Origin: Jatrophihabitans sp.
GTDB lineage: Bacteria > Actinomycetota > Actinomycetes > Mycobacteriales > Jatrophihabitantaceae
Assembly: GCA_036389035.1 (NCBI GenBank)
Contig: DASVQQ010000025.1
Span: 1 to 64,000 of the forward strand
Length of the DNA stretch: 64,000 nucleotides
Direction of reading: 5' to 3'
Shown here: positions 24,450 through 32,953 of the stretch, in pieces
Numbering within the stretch: the first letter of the stretch is position 1
How the letters are laid out: the number at the start of each line of letters is the position of its first letter
Notes under the pieces: model-generated
Told to the model about the DNA's origin: nothing
Seen by the model: the letters and a program-made list of their open reading frames with translations, nothing else
Database searches by the model: none
Program-made: the position numbers and the translations under genes

Positions 24450-25742
24450 TCATCTCGGCCGCGAAGCTGCTTGCCCAGCAACATGCAGGCGGGCTTGGTT
24501 CGGTGGGTCTGGGACGTGAGCCGTTGCAGTCCGCCTGGGTTCTGTTCGCCAGTCGGTTAATCGTTGGTGGTTGGCGGCGGTGAGGCGTTGGAGCGGGCCA
24601 GTTGCTATAGAGCTGGCGTCTGAGCCTGCTGGTGGTGCGCCGATGCTGAGGGCTGCTGTCGCCGATTCGGCGGTGTGAAGGGCGTGCAGGACCGGGGTGA
24701 GGTCACCGATGTCGACGTGGATGAGTCCTTCGGGGCGGTGTCCGGCCAGCTGTTGCGCGACTCGGTCCTCGCGGGAGGGCAGGTCTGCTGCGTAGGCGCA
24801 TAGCTGTCTGGTTGCCGGCCATTGTTGTACCTGCTGGCGCAGCTGTTCAGCGATTGCTGGCAGCAGCTGAGTGGCCGTGCGGAGGCCTGACAGTGGCCCT
24901 AAGTCGTCGGATGATGAGGCGTCTGCCCGGCCGGTGACCACAGAGTCGTGTAGCCGTATAGCCGCCGCGACGACCACGGGCCTGGTGTCGTGCCGTTGCC
25001 GGCTGCCGTCGTTGATCGGCCGGAGCGCGACTCGGACCTGCCGCCAGGCGTCCGCCGCAGCCTCGGCGAGCGCCGGGCCGCTATCTGCGCTGACCGGTGT
25101 GTGCCGGCAGGCCGTTTCGGCGGCGATGCATACCGCGAGCACTTCGGCCACGGACAGGTTGGTGCCGGGCCGGCTGTGGTGTGCCAGTGCGACCATCGCG
25201 TCGCCGATCGTGTCTGGGGTTGCTTCGTGGGCAGCGACCGGTGAGGGCAGCGGCCGGTCCAGTAGCCATGCCTGCCGGGCGGTTGGGGGTTCGATCGCGC
25301 CGGTCCGTTCGACGAGAACCGTTGCGCGGCGCAGGTAGGCCAGCTGCGGGCCCATTGTGGGCTGCTCGCCGGCGCTGAGTACGGCGGCGACCTGCCGGGC
25401 GGTTTCGGTGACTGCCAGCGCGGCGGCCCACCGGCCAGCGTGGCTCCATTCCGGGCGCAGGATGCCGACGAGGTCGGCGGCGGCGCCGCAGAGCAGGCTG
25501 AGCGGTGCACCGCTGAAGGCAGCATCACCTGCCGCGGCGGCGCAGGCGTTGGCGAGTTCGGAGACGAATCGCTCGCGGTATCCGCCGACGTCTTGGGAAA
25601 GGCCGTCATTGACTAGCAGCCGCAGTGCGCGGCCGAGGTGTCCGATCGCGCTTGCTGCGTCCGCGAGGCCGGCTGGGGTGGGGTCCGTCTTTGCGGCATG
25701 GAGGTTGGCGGTGTCGAGCAGGTCGTGGATCGAGGTGGCCAC
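24450..25742 (-). CDS. Hypothetical protein at the end of the T4SS operon
   Basis: The 430-residue protein is rich in Ala and almost entirely helical by composition, without membrane segments, signal peptide or known catalytic motif. It is the last gene of the leftward transfer operon, four bases after the preceding gene's stop. Proteins of similar make-up often close conjugation operons of actinobacterial elements, but I cannot name a family. It starts with a GTG. Confidence 0.65.
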   Translation of the reverse strand: MATSIHDLLDTANLHAAKTDPTPAGLADAASAIGHLGRALRLLVNDGLSQDVGGYRERFVSELANACAAAAGDAAFSGAPLSLLCGAAADLVGILRPEWSHAGRWAAALAVTETARQVAAVLSAGEQPTMGPQLAYLRRATVLVERTGAIEPPTARQAWLLDRPLPSPVAAHEATPDTIGDAMVALAHHSRPGTNLSVAEVLAVCIAAETACRHTPVSADSGPALAEAAADAWRQVRVALRPINDGSRQRHDTRPVVVAAAIRLHDSVVTGRADASSSDDLGPLSGLRTATQLLPAIAEQLRQQVQQWPATRQLCAYAADLPSREDRVAQQLAGHRPEGLIHVDIGDLTPVLHALHTAESATAALSIGAPPAGSDASSIATGPLQRLTAANHQRLTDWRTEPRRTATAHVPDPPNQARLHVAGQAASRPR

Positions 25743-25746
25743 GGGG

Positions 25747-26043
25747 CTAGCCCAGGTGGAGCAGGGCGCGCCGGCCGGCTGCGGCGGCGTCGAGAATGGC
25801 CGTCTTGTCGAATTCCTGCGTCGGCAGGGTCGCGAGCAATCGGAGTGCGGCCCGGATCAGCGCTCGGGCGTCAGCGCTTTCCATCGGCACCGATGCCGGT
25901 GGGCTGAGCGGATTGAGGTGCTCGAACGCCGCTAGGCAGAGCAGCCGGGCGCCGTTGTCGAGGTCGGTGGCGCTGGTCGCGGCGGCTCGGAACAGCGCCG
26001 CCGCGGCGGAGGTGATTGCCAGGTTGTCGGCGTGGCTGGTCAT
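25747..26043 (-). CDS. Small helical hypothetical protein in the T4SS operon
   Basis: The 98-residue, Ala- and Leu-rich protein (ITSAAAALFRAAATSATDLD, then DARALIRAALRLLATLPTQE) looks like a helical bundle. Its composition is close to that of the larger protein encoded downstream, so the two may be related or interact. The ATG overlaps the stop of the upstream gene by four bases. No family is recognised. Confidence 0.6.
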   Translation of the reverse strand: MTSHADNLAITSAAAALFRAAATSATDLDNGARLLCLAAFEHLNPLSPPASVPMESADARALIRAALRLLATLPTQEFDKTAILDAAAAGRRALLHLG

Positions 26044-26654
26044 CGACGGGTTCCTTCCGGTGAGAGATCAGCGGTGAGCATGCCGCCGCGGTGGGTACTG
26101 AACAGAGCGCCCGCCGGATCTGTGGATGAATCGCTGTCGGCGGTGAGGAGGGCCCGCCGCTCCGCGCTGGCCGCCGGTTGGGTGTAAGCGGTGACTCGGC
26201 TTTCGGCGGGCCAGTCCTGGTGCTTGCCGGTGCGGCAGGTGCTGTCGCCGAGCCGGCCGGCCATCCGTTCGCAGAACATCGGATAGCTGTAGCGCTGCCA
26301 GTCCTCGAGCAGATGCGGGCCGGTCGCTTCTTCGGCCTCCCAGCGCAGGAAGGCGAGCACCGCCAACTCACGGGCGATATGGGGGTGGCGTGGCCAGCAT
26401 GTTGGGATGAGATGAGCAGGTCGCCAGGCGTAGTCGGTGTTGAGCCACACCGTGACCGCGTCGCACCAGCGCCATACCGCGGCCCGCAGGTGCTCCGGGC
26501 ACGTCGCCGGCTCCCACGGGCGAGGAAGCTCGGACAGGTCTTCCAGCGCCTGCAGCTGCTCAGGGTCGCCATCGCGCAGCATCGCAAGCATCTCCAGGGC
26601 TTTGAGGATGGACCCAGAGGGCTGCGGAAATCGGTTCAGGATCACCGTGACCAC
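26040..26654 (-). CDS. DUF4913-like hypothetical protein of the T4SS operon
   Basis: The 204-residue protein contains a block (about residues 60-110) that resembles DUF4913: AVWRWCDAVTVWLNTDYAWR, then CWPRHPHIARELAVLAFLRW. DUF4913 proteins are found in conjugative elements and plasmids of Actinomycetota and have no known function. The C-terminal third is polar and probably disordered. The start (GTG) overlaps the end of the coupling-protein gene by 13 bases, which places it in the same translational unit. Confidence 0.65.
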   Translation of the reverse strand: MVTVILNRFPQPSGSILKALEMLAMLRDGDPEQLQALEDLSELPRPWEPATCPEHLRAAVWRWCDAVTVWLNTDYAWRPAHLIPTCWPRHPHIARELAVLAFLRWEAEEATGPHLLEDWQRYSYPMFCERMAGRLGDSTCRTGKHQDWPAESRVTAYTQPAASAERRALLTADSDSSTDPAGALFSTHRGGMLTADLSPEGTRR

Positions 26655-27895
26655 CCCGCCTGTGCGGAAGAAGTGCTGCCGTGCGGTGAGGCATCCTCTT
26701 CAACAGCTGCCGGTATTAGCCGATGCTGGCGCGCGTAGGCGATGGCGTCGGCGGTGCGCCGGGAGACATCCGGGGCTACCGCGCGGGAGCCGCTGACCAG
26801 CGCGCGGGTGGCGTCCAGTTCGGCCTTGAGCAACTGGCCGTCCTTTCCGTCGAGGCAGCGGCGCAGCTTGGTGATGATGGGCGGGGCGTTGCCGGCGATG
26901 ACGAGGGCGTGCCGCTCGGGAATGCGGCGGAGATCGCCGGGGCGCAGCACGCGCACGTCCTCACCGGAGCGGGAGGTGCCGATGCCTCCGGGCCCGTCGC
27001 TGATGGTTTGGCGGCTTATTCTCACGTCGTCGATCAGATCCGAGACTTCTTTGTAGAAGTGGATGTCCTTGCCGCCGCCGAAGATCACCAGGTTGTTGGT
27101 GAGCCCGAACAGCGATCGGGCTTCGTCCTCGCCGTAGGACACGACCATCTGCTTCCAGGTCTGGCTGGCGTAGATGAAGGACAGCCCCAGCGCGCGTTCG
27201 TTGGCCATCCGCACCCGCAACGTCGGCAGCGGAGTGGTGGAGGGCAGCTCGTCCAGGCAGGCAAGGAAGCAGGGCGTCATCCGCCCGTATGGAGAGCTGT
27301 TCGCGATCTCCAGTGCGGTGTCCAGGACGTGCTCGGCGACCGCTGTCATCAGTGGTGCGGCCGAGGCGTAGGGGTCTTCCCGGCCGAGCAGGTACACCGT
27401 GCCCTGCTTGGCGATCAGGTCGGCGATGTCAGTGGCCGGCCGCTCACGTGACGGCACGCAGCGGGCTCGGATCTCGGGTTGGAAGAACAGCGACATCGCC
27501 TGCTGGACGGTGGTAACGGTGTTGCCGACGGTGTCGGCCGAGCCGTGCAGGGCACCCGCGAGCAGGCCGTCCCAGAACTTCGCCGCATGCGGGTGCTGCT
27601 GGAGTAGTTCGGCGGGCTGCTCGGCCGCGACGGGATTGGCCACCCACTCCAGAACGTGCTCCAGTGTGCGCCCCGTCAATGCGGCGGCGTGCAGGAATCC
27701 CTGCAACACCTTGGCCGTCTCAGCGGCGTAGAACCGGGCCGCGCTGTCCTGCCGCCCGCCGGTCACCGCTCCGGTGACCGTTCCGGCGGCGAACGCCTTC
27801 GCTCGCTTCTCGGCGAGGATCGGGTCGACACAGCCGGCAATCGGGTCCCACACGAACTCTGGCAACCCCGAGGCGGCGCCGAACGGGTCCAGCAC
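26642..27895 (-). CDS. VirD4/TraG-like coupling protein, C-terminal part after frameshift
   Basis: This 417-residue frame holds most of a VirD4/TraG conjugative coupling ATPase: VLDPFGAASGLPEFVWDPIA, the Walker B-like CFLACLDELPSTTPLPTL, SFIYASQTWKQMV, and FGGGKDIHFYKEVSDLIDD. It lacks the Walker A motif, which is encoded in another frame just upstream (27720-28160). The two frames join without loss if one C is removed from the run of six at 27920-27925. The GTG at 27895 could in principle start this part alone, but an ATPase without a P-loop would not work. Coupling proteins feed the relaxase-DNA complex into the type IV channel. Confidence 0.8.
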   Translation of the reverse strand: MLDPFGAASGLPEFVWDPIAGCVDPILAEKRAKAFAAGTVTGAVTGGRQDSAARFYAAETAKVLQGFLHAAALTGRTLEHVLEWVANPVAAEQPAELLQQHPHAAKFWDGLLAGALHGSADTVGNTVTTVQQAMSLFFQPEIRARCVPSRERPATDIADLIAKQGTVYLLGREDPYASAAPLMTAVAEHVLDTALEIANSSPYGRMTPCFLACLDELPSTTPLPTLRVRMANERALGLSFIYASQTWKQMVVSYGEDEARSLFGLTNNLVIFGGGKDIHFYKEVSDLIDDVRISRQTISDGPGGIGTSRSGEDVRVLRPGDLRRIPERHALVIAGNAPPIITKLRRCLDGKDGQLLKAELDATRALVSGSRAVAPDVSRRTADAIAYARQHRLIPAAVEEDASPHGSTSSAQAGWSR

Positions 27896-28160
27896 GGCGA
27901 TCGGGCGCGGCGGGCCACCGGGGGGTGAGCGGCTGGTGGCGCCGATGAGCCGTCAACAGCAGGTCATCCACCTTCGTCAGGGTGGCCATTCCGGCACCTC
28001 GGTGCGCGAGCAACGCCGGTGCCAGGACGTCGAGGGTCTTGCCCGAGCCCTGCTCGCCGTAGACGCCGGTGGTCCGGTCATACCGGCACCACAGTTCCAC
28101 GCCGTGAGGGGTCTGCGACCGCCCTAATCGCCAGCCGATGTCGGTCGGTTCGAAGCTCAT
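27720..28160 (-). pseudogene. VirD4/TraG-like coupling protein, N-terminal part before frameshift
   Basis: The first 70 residues are clearly the start of a TraG/VirD4 ATPase domain: WCRYDRTTGVYGEQGSGKTL contains Walker A (GEQGSGKT), followed by GAGMATLTKVDDLLLT. Downstream of about 27920 the frame turns into Arg-rich nonsense while the true continuation is in the frame ending at 26642. The start ATG overlaps the stop of the membrane-protein gene upstream (TGATG). Cause and effect are open: a sequencing error in a homopolymer, a real inactivating mutation, or frameshifting during translation. Confidence 0.75.
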
Positions 28161-28645
28161 CAGCCGCTCCCCTTCGATGCTTTTGGCCCGTGAAGATCAG
28201 GACGGATGATCGCGCGAGCAGCACGCAGGCGGCTGATCCCGAGCACCTGCTCGGCCTCGCTGCGGGTGGCCATACCGCCGCGCGCGTCACCGGGTCGCCG
28301 GTAACGCGTGACCAGCACAGCACCGGTGATCGATGCGGCGATGGCTGCGACCTCGCATACCGCAACGCACATGTATATCGCTACCGGCCCGGCCACCAGC
28401 GTCGCTTGGTGATCCCCGAAGCCCTGGCCGGGACGTCCGGTCAATAACCCGCCGATGACGTGACCCATGGCTTCTGTCCCACTCGGCCACACCCAGCCCC
28501 GCCCGAACAATGCCGACGCCGCGCCCAGCCCACACAGCGCGGTGAGTCCGAGCACCAGCAGCGCGCTGCCGAGGATCGCCACCGCGGTCTCCCAGCCCTG
28601 GCCGATCGGCTGAGGGTTCCGGCGTCGCTGCTGCGAGGCGGTCAT
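28160..28645 (-). CDS. Membrane anchor of the coupling protein, split subunit
   Basis: The 161-residue protein has two membrane segments (AVAILGSALLVLGLTALCGL near residues 22-41 and VAIYMCVAVCEVAAIAASIT near 88-107), a 45-residue extracytoplasmic loop between them, and a cytoplasmic tail with GGMATRSEAEQVLGISRLRA and IIRPDLHG. That tail is the typical linker before the ATPase of TraG-type coupling proteins. Here the anchor and ATPase are separate genes joined by a TGATG overlap. The anchor presumably docks the ATPase to the type IV channel. Confidence 0.7.
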   Translation of the reverse strand: MTASQQRRRNPQPIGQGWETAVAILGSALLVLGLTALCGLGAASALFGRGWVWPSGTEAMGHVIGGLLTGRPGQGFGDHQATLVAGPVAIYMCVAVCEVAAIAASITGAVLVTRYRRPGDARGGMATRSEAEQVLGISRLRAARAIIRPDLHGPKASKGSG

Positions 28646-28682
28646 CGTGCTAGCTCCATGAGCTTCTCCTGATCCACGGTCA

Positions 28683-29855
28683 TCAGCCGATGCGCCGGAC
28701 GTGGGTGATCTGCCCGGACCATTGGGTGGCCTCGGTCAGCTGGACGGGCACGCCGGCCATGGGCGCCTGGACGATGTAGAGGTGCCGGCCGTCGGGCTTG
28801 TCAACGTAGCCGGCGATCATGCCGACGTGCCCGGGGTTGGCAGCGGTGCCGTCCGAGCCGGGAATCATGACCAGGTCGCCGCCGACGGCCTGGCTCAAAT
28901 TGGTGGGCTCGGCCGTGCCGCTGGATGTTTGCCCGGCCGCGAGGTGTGGCAGGGCGACGCCCGCGGCGGCCCAGGCCGCCATCGTCAAGCCGCTGCAGTC
29001 GAAGGCGTTCGGACCAGCGGCGGCGAACAGGTAGGGCTTGCCGAGCTGCGCGAGGGCGTACTTGACCGCCAGGTGACCCTTTGCTGAGCCGCTGATCACG
29101 AAACCGCTCGGAATCGTCGTTGTGCCGGCCATGTTGTTGCCGGTCGGCCCGACGATCTTCCCCGCGACTGTTCCGCCGCCACCGAGGATCGCGCCGCCGC
29201 CGCCCGCGCAGATCGCCGGGCCGGAGCCGATCGCCGGGCCGGAGCCGATCGCCGGGATGGCCGGCGCAGTTCCGCCAGTGCCGGCGGGTGCCGGGCCGGC
29301 AGCGGCCGCAGCAGCCGGCCAGAACTGCCCGACGATCTGCCGCGCGAGCGGGGCGGTGGGCTGGTAACGATCGGGGTACTTCGAAATTTGAACGGTCTGC
29401 GCGTTGACGCCGACTGTGTTCGTCTGCCAGTTAGGGATCTTCACAAGTCGATCAAGAAAGGCGTTGGTCGCCTTCACCGGATCGTCCGCGACTGGCCTGG
29501 TGTAGATCGAGATCCGCTGCTGGAACAGCCCTTCGGAGTCGTGGTCGGTCTGGGTGAGCTGGTTGCGCAGCTTGACCTCGGTGTAGGAGGTGGCGACCGC
29601 GACGACCGCTGCGAAGGAGGGCAGGTGCCGTCCGGCGGCGACGGACACGATCGTGCGCGCGTTACCCATCTGCTCGGCGTCAAGCTGAACGACGCCGATC
29701 GTCTGCGCCGTGCCGCCGCCGCCGCAGACGCTGGACGGGGGTGCGGTGTTGGCGCCGCCGCCCGCGATCACCATCATCATCGAAGCCATCGCCAGGAACG
29801 GCATCGCGGCAACACCAATCGCCCACTGCGCGCTGCTGACCCTCTGATCGGTCAT
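28683..29855 (-). CDS. NlpC/P60 cell-wall hydrolase of the T4SS
   Basis: The 390-residue protein starts with a membrane anchor or signal (WAIGVAAMPFLAMASMMMVI). A domain that may bind or cut wall glycans follows, then a linker rich in Gly, Ala and Pro with a duplicated AIGSGP unit. The C-terminal part is an NlpC/P60 peptidase: AFDCSGLTMAAW with Cys near residue 287, and NPGHVGMIAGY with the His. Such enzymes open the peptidoglycan for the conjugation channel, like VirB1 in Gram-negative systems. It lies between the VirB4 gene and the coupling-protein genes. Confidence 0.88.
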   Translation of the reverse strand: MTDQRVSSAQWAIGVAAMPFLAMASMMMVIAGGGANTAPPSSVCGGGGTAQTIGVVQLDAEQMGNARTIVSVAAGRHLPSFAAVVAVATSYTEVKLRNQLTQTDHDSEGLFQQRISIYTRPVADDPVKATNAFLDRLVKIPNWQTNTVGVNAQTVQISKYPDRYQPTAPLARQIVGQFWPAAAAAAGPAPAGTGGTAPAIPAIGSGPAIGSGPAICAGGGGAILGGGGTVAGKIVGPTGNNMAGTTTIPSGFVISGSAKGHLAVKYALAQLGKPYLFAAAGPNAFDCSGLTMAAWAAAGVALPHLAAGQTSSGTAEPTNLSQAVGGDLVMIPGSDGTAANPGHVGMIAGYVDKPDGRHLYIVQAPMAGVPVQLTEATQWSGQITHVRRIG

Positions 29856-29858
29856 GAC

Positions 29859-31415
29859 TTACGCCATCCCGGCAACACCGACGCGGGATGGGGCGGCTTC
29901 TGGCCGTTCACCTGGGGCGGTGATCGCATCATTGGTGTTGGTCAGCGCCACGTCGATCGACGTGCGGACGGTTTGTACCTTCGCCGCGCGTGAGCCCACC
30001 AGCCACAGGGCCCGGCCCTTGGCCGCGGTGGCCCACCCGGTGACGATCCGTTCGGCCATCGGGGTGAGGCCAAGCAGGTCGGACAGTTCATCGCCGACCT
30101 GATCGTCCTGTCCGAATAGCACCTTGGTGGCGCATAGGTGCATCAGGTCCTTGGCGATTGCCACCGCCTGGCTGCCTGCGTCGCCGACGGTGAGCATGTC
30201 CGAGGGCTTGTGCGCGATGACGGTCTGGATGCAGCCGTCGCGGCGCGACAGCCGGAGGTCGGCGTCGAGGGACTTGACCGCGTCGATGCCCAGCCGCATC
30301 TGCTTCCAGCACTCATCACGGACGATGATGCGCAGGTCGCCAGGTTCGGCGACCTGGGTCATCGCTCGGCCCCACGAGTTGAGGCAGGTCAGCGCGACAC
30401 CGACCGCTTCGTCTCCGAGCGGGTCCAGCCGGGACAGCGACAGCGATTGGATGGGAGCACGCCAGTCGACGTTGACGGTGGTCGGTGCGTCGAACAGCCC
30501 GGACAGGTGACCCTTGACCAGTGAGCCGAGCGCGTCGCGCATCGGGCGGGTCTCATCGAGGAAGTGCTGCCGGTCGGAGTAGCGGCAGTCGATGATGAGC
30601 TGATCGGTCGGGTTGTTGAGCGCCTCCCACATCTGCGGGATGGTGATCTCGGCCATCCGGTCGGCGCCGGAGGCGTAGCCGGTGAGGTCACGGATCACCT
30701 GACCGACCGCGGTCTCGGCGGTCGGGTCGAACGGCACGTGCTGGGAGCCGACCAGGCCGCGGACCAGCAGCAGCCAGCGGGAGAACACCATCGCCGCGCG
30801 GCGCTGTGCCTCGGCGCGGGGCAGCGCGGTCCAGTCGCTGCCCAGTGGCCCGAAATCGAGGGGGTTGATGCGGGCGGGCAGGCCGTGCCCGACGGCGTGC
30901 GGCTGGACCCCGAGTGCCCGGCACAACGGCTCGTACTCGTCCTTGACATCGCCCAGGATCAGGGTGCGGTAGGCGAAGGCCATCATGCGCAGGCAGAACA
31001 TCTTCACAGCGCCGGACTTCCCTCGCCCGGGCGCGCCGAGGAACATGATGTTCGGGTTGGTGATCCCAGCGGTGCCCTGCAGCGTCCAGGTGATCGGGTC
31101 GACGTGGAACGCGCCGCCGGACAGGAAGTCGATGCCCATCTGCGCGCCGGTCGGCGGGAGCCCGTCACCGGCGATCAGCGGCCACACTCCGCCGACCTGC
31201 TCCGATGTCATCCGGTAGGCCGCGACCGGGGCAGGAACCGGAGCCCAGCCGCAGGCACGGCCAGAGCGACCGTGCCTGCCGACCATCACGTGAAATGGGT
31301 CGACGTCCTTCGACCGGGCCGGGGTTGGGGCTGGCGGCGGCAGTTGATGGCCGAAGTCCGCCACCAGCTGCGCGACCCCTCTCCCATCGCGATGCCCCTG
31401 ACCTCGGAAACTCAT
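29859..31415 (-). CDS. VirB4/TraC-like conjugation ATPase
   Basis: The 518-residue protein shows Walker A FLGAPGRGKSGAVK near residue 130, LILGDVKDEYEPL, Walker B LRIIVRDECWKQM near residue 355, and DGCIQTVIAHKPSDML. This is the order seen in VirB4-type ATPases of actinobacterial elements, which power pilus or channel assembly. The N-terminal domain is short compared with Gram-negative VirB4; the preceding SCO6880-family protein may supply the missing part. Its start overlaps that gene's stop by four bases. Confidence 0.88.
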   Translation of the reverse strand: MSFRGQGHRDGRGVAQLVADFGHQLPPPAPTPARSKDVDPFHVMVGRHGRSGRACGWAPVPAPVAAYRMTSEQVGGVWPLIAGDGLPPTGAQMGIDFLSGGAFHVDPITWTLQGTAGITNPNIMFLGAPGRGKSGAVKMFCLRMMAFAYRTLILGDVKDEYEPLCRALGVQPHAVGHGLPARINPLDFGPLGSDWTALPRAEAQRRAAMVFSRWLLLVRGLVGSQHVPFDPTAETAVGQVIRDLTGYASGADRMAEITIPQMWEALNNPTDQLIIDCRYSDRQHFLDETRPMRDALGSLVKGHLSGLFDAPTTVNVDWRAPIQSLSLSRLDPLGDEAVGVALTCLNSWGRAMTQVAEPGDLRIIVRDECWKQMRLGIDAVKSLDADLRLSRRDGCIQTVIAHKPSDMLTVGDAGSQAVAIAKDLMHLCATKVLFGQDDQVGDELSDLLGLTPMAERIVTGWATAAKGRALWLVGSRAAKVQTVRTSIDVALTNTNDAITAPGERPEAAPSRVGVAGMA

Positions 31416-32953
31416 TTGGCACCCCGTCGCTTCGGCAAGCCGATCCCGAGCGGGATGCAGGCGGCGGCGAACCCTGAGTCCTGGGCCAGGTCCAGCCGGA
31501 GCGGCTTGAAGCCGGAGCCGGTGATGTCAGATTCCAACCGTCTGCCGAAGTCGGTGATCGACAAGGTGTTGGGCACGGTCACCGCGGCGGCGATTCCCAC
31601 CCGCACGAAGGCGTTGCCGTCGGCCAGCCGGACGTCCTGGCCTTCGACCCTGGCGACGTCGCGACGGTGCGAGGCGCGAACCTTGAACCCGCTCTTGCGG
31701 CGGATCTCGGTCGCGAGGTCTGACGACATCGACTCAGCTCCGACCATCCGGTCGGCCTTGTCGTGGCTGATCGGCTCGAAGAACACGGTCACCGAGCGCC
31801 GCTCCCCCGCCGTGGTCGGCGTGAAGACCGGCGCCAACGCCCCCATCACTGCCCCCTTGTCGGGCAGGAGGATCGTGCAAGTCACCGAGTGCCACGCGTC
31901 GTGGGCGTAGTAGCGCCGCTCCGGGTTCGGCGTCGACGTAGGGCCGGCAGCGGCCATCGGCAACGTCGCCGCGATGTGAGGGTCGCTCTGGGCGGCGATG
32001 TCAGCCGCGATGAGCCCGACCCGGTCGCCCGGCGCGAAGCCGGTTCGGATCGCTGCCGCCAGCGCGGGTGAGTCCAGCCAGGCCACGCTGGTGCAACCGA
32101 CCGGCCCCATCAGTCGCGCTTCGATCCCGCCCATCACCCCGTACAGCACCCGGGCGCGGCCGTCGACGCCGCCGCCGGCCTCTTTGGCCTGCTTCGCGAT
32201 CCGCCCTTCCGGCACCACGACCGTCACGAACGCCTCGTGCCGCACGCCGGCCTGGGTCATCACCTGCGCGAGCTCTGCGTTAACCGCCAGCGCCAGGCTC
32301 GGTGCGTCCTTGCGCAGGTTGGCCTGCAGCCATGCGGAGCGTTCGGCGCCGTCGTCGGAAACAGTGCGGATCTGTAACGCCATCACCGACACCAGCTCCG
32401 CGGACGCGGCGCCATCGAGCAGCTCGGACAGGCCATTGCCCATCCGAGTCCGCGCCAGCCCCTCCGACAGGCCGATGCCGGGGTGCGTGATGCGGGCGAC
32501 GACCGCCCAGGTGCGCTCGCGGTTGTCGGCGACGATCGCCGGGCGGGCCAGCAGCGGGCCGAACGGCGGCCCGTCATGGGTGCGGATACCTGACAGCACG
32601 CCTGGAAGATCGGCCTCGTCGAACCTGTCCACGGCACCCGCGGCAGCCTTCGACTGCCAGTCAGTCCAACGCATCACAACCCCTATGCAACGAAGAAGGG
32701 AATCGATCGCCCAGCGCAACGCCGAGCGGCCCCGAACGGGAACCGCGACAAGCACGATCAGCACCGCCCACGCCGGCAGCCAACCCAGCGCGGCCAGCCA
32801 CTGGTGCGCTCCTGCGGCGATCAGCAGCGGCAGGCCGCCCAGCAGGATCGCGATCCACGACCCGCCACCGAGGCCGAGGAACCAGCCCTGCCTGTCCTTC
32901 GACCAGCCGCCGTAGCGAACCGGGCTGACTTGGGCATCGAATTGGCGAGTCAC
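31412..32953 (-). CDS. SCO6880-family conjugation protein
   Basis: The 513-residue protein begins with RYGGWSKDRQGWFLGLGG and two membrane segments (ILLGGLPLLIAAG and LGWLPAWAVLIVLVAV), then a long cytoplasmic region. This fits the SCO6880 family found in type IV loci of Streptomyces and relatives, which combines a PrgI-like membrane start with a VirB4-like N-terminal domain. No P-loop is present. It presumably works with the VirB4 ATPase encoded next to it. Both ends overlap neighbouring genes by four bases. Confidence 0.82.
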   Translation of the reverse strand: MTRQFDAQVSPVRYGGWSKDRQGWFLGLGGGSWIAILLGGLPLLIAAGAHQWLAALGWLPAWAVLIVLVAVPVRGRSALRWAIDSLLRCIGVVMRWTDWQSKAAAGAVDRFDEADLPGVLSGIRTHDGPPFGPLLARPAIVADNRERTWAVVARITHPGIGLSEGLARTRMGNGLSELLDGAASAELVSVMALQIRTVSDDGAERSAWLQANLRKDAPSLALAVNAELAQVMTQAGVRHEAFVTVVVPEGRIAKQAKEAGGGVDGRARVLYGVMGGIEARLMGPVGCTSVAWLDSPALAAAIRTGFAPGDRVGLIAADIAAQSDPHIAATLPMAAAGPTSTPNPERRYYAHDAWHSVTCTILLPDKGAVMGALAPVFTPTTAGERRSVTVFFEPISHDKADRMVGAESMSSDLATEIRRKSGFKVRASHRRDVARVEGQDVRLADGNAFVRVGIAAAVTVPNTLSITDFGRRLESDITGSGFKPLRLDLAQDSGFAAACIPLGIGLPKRRGAK

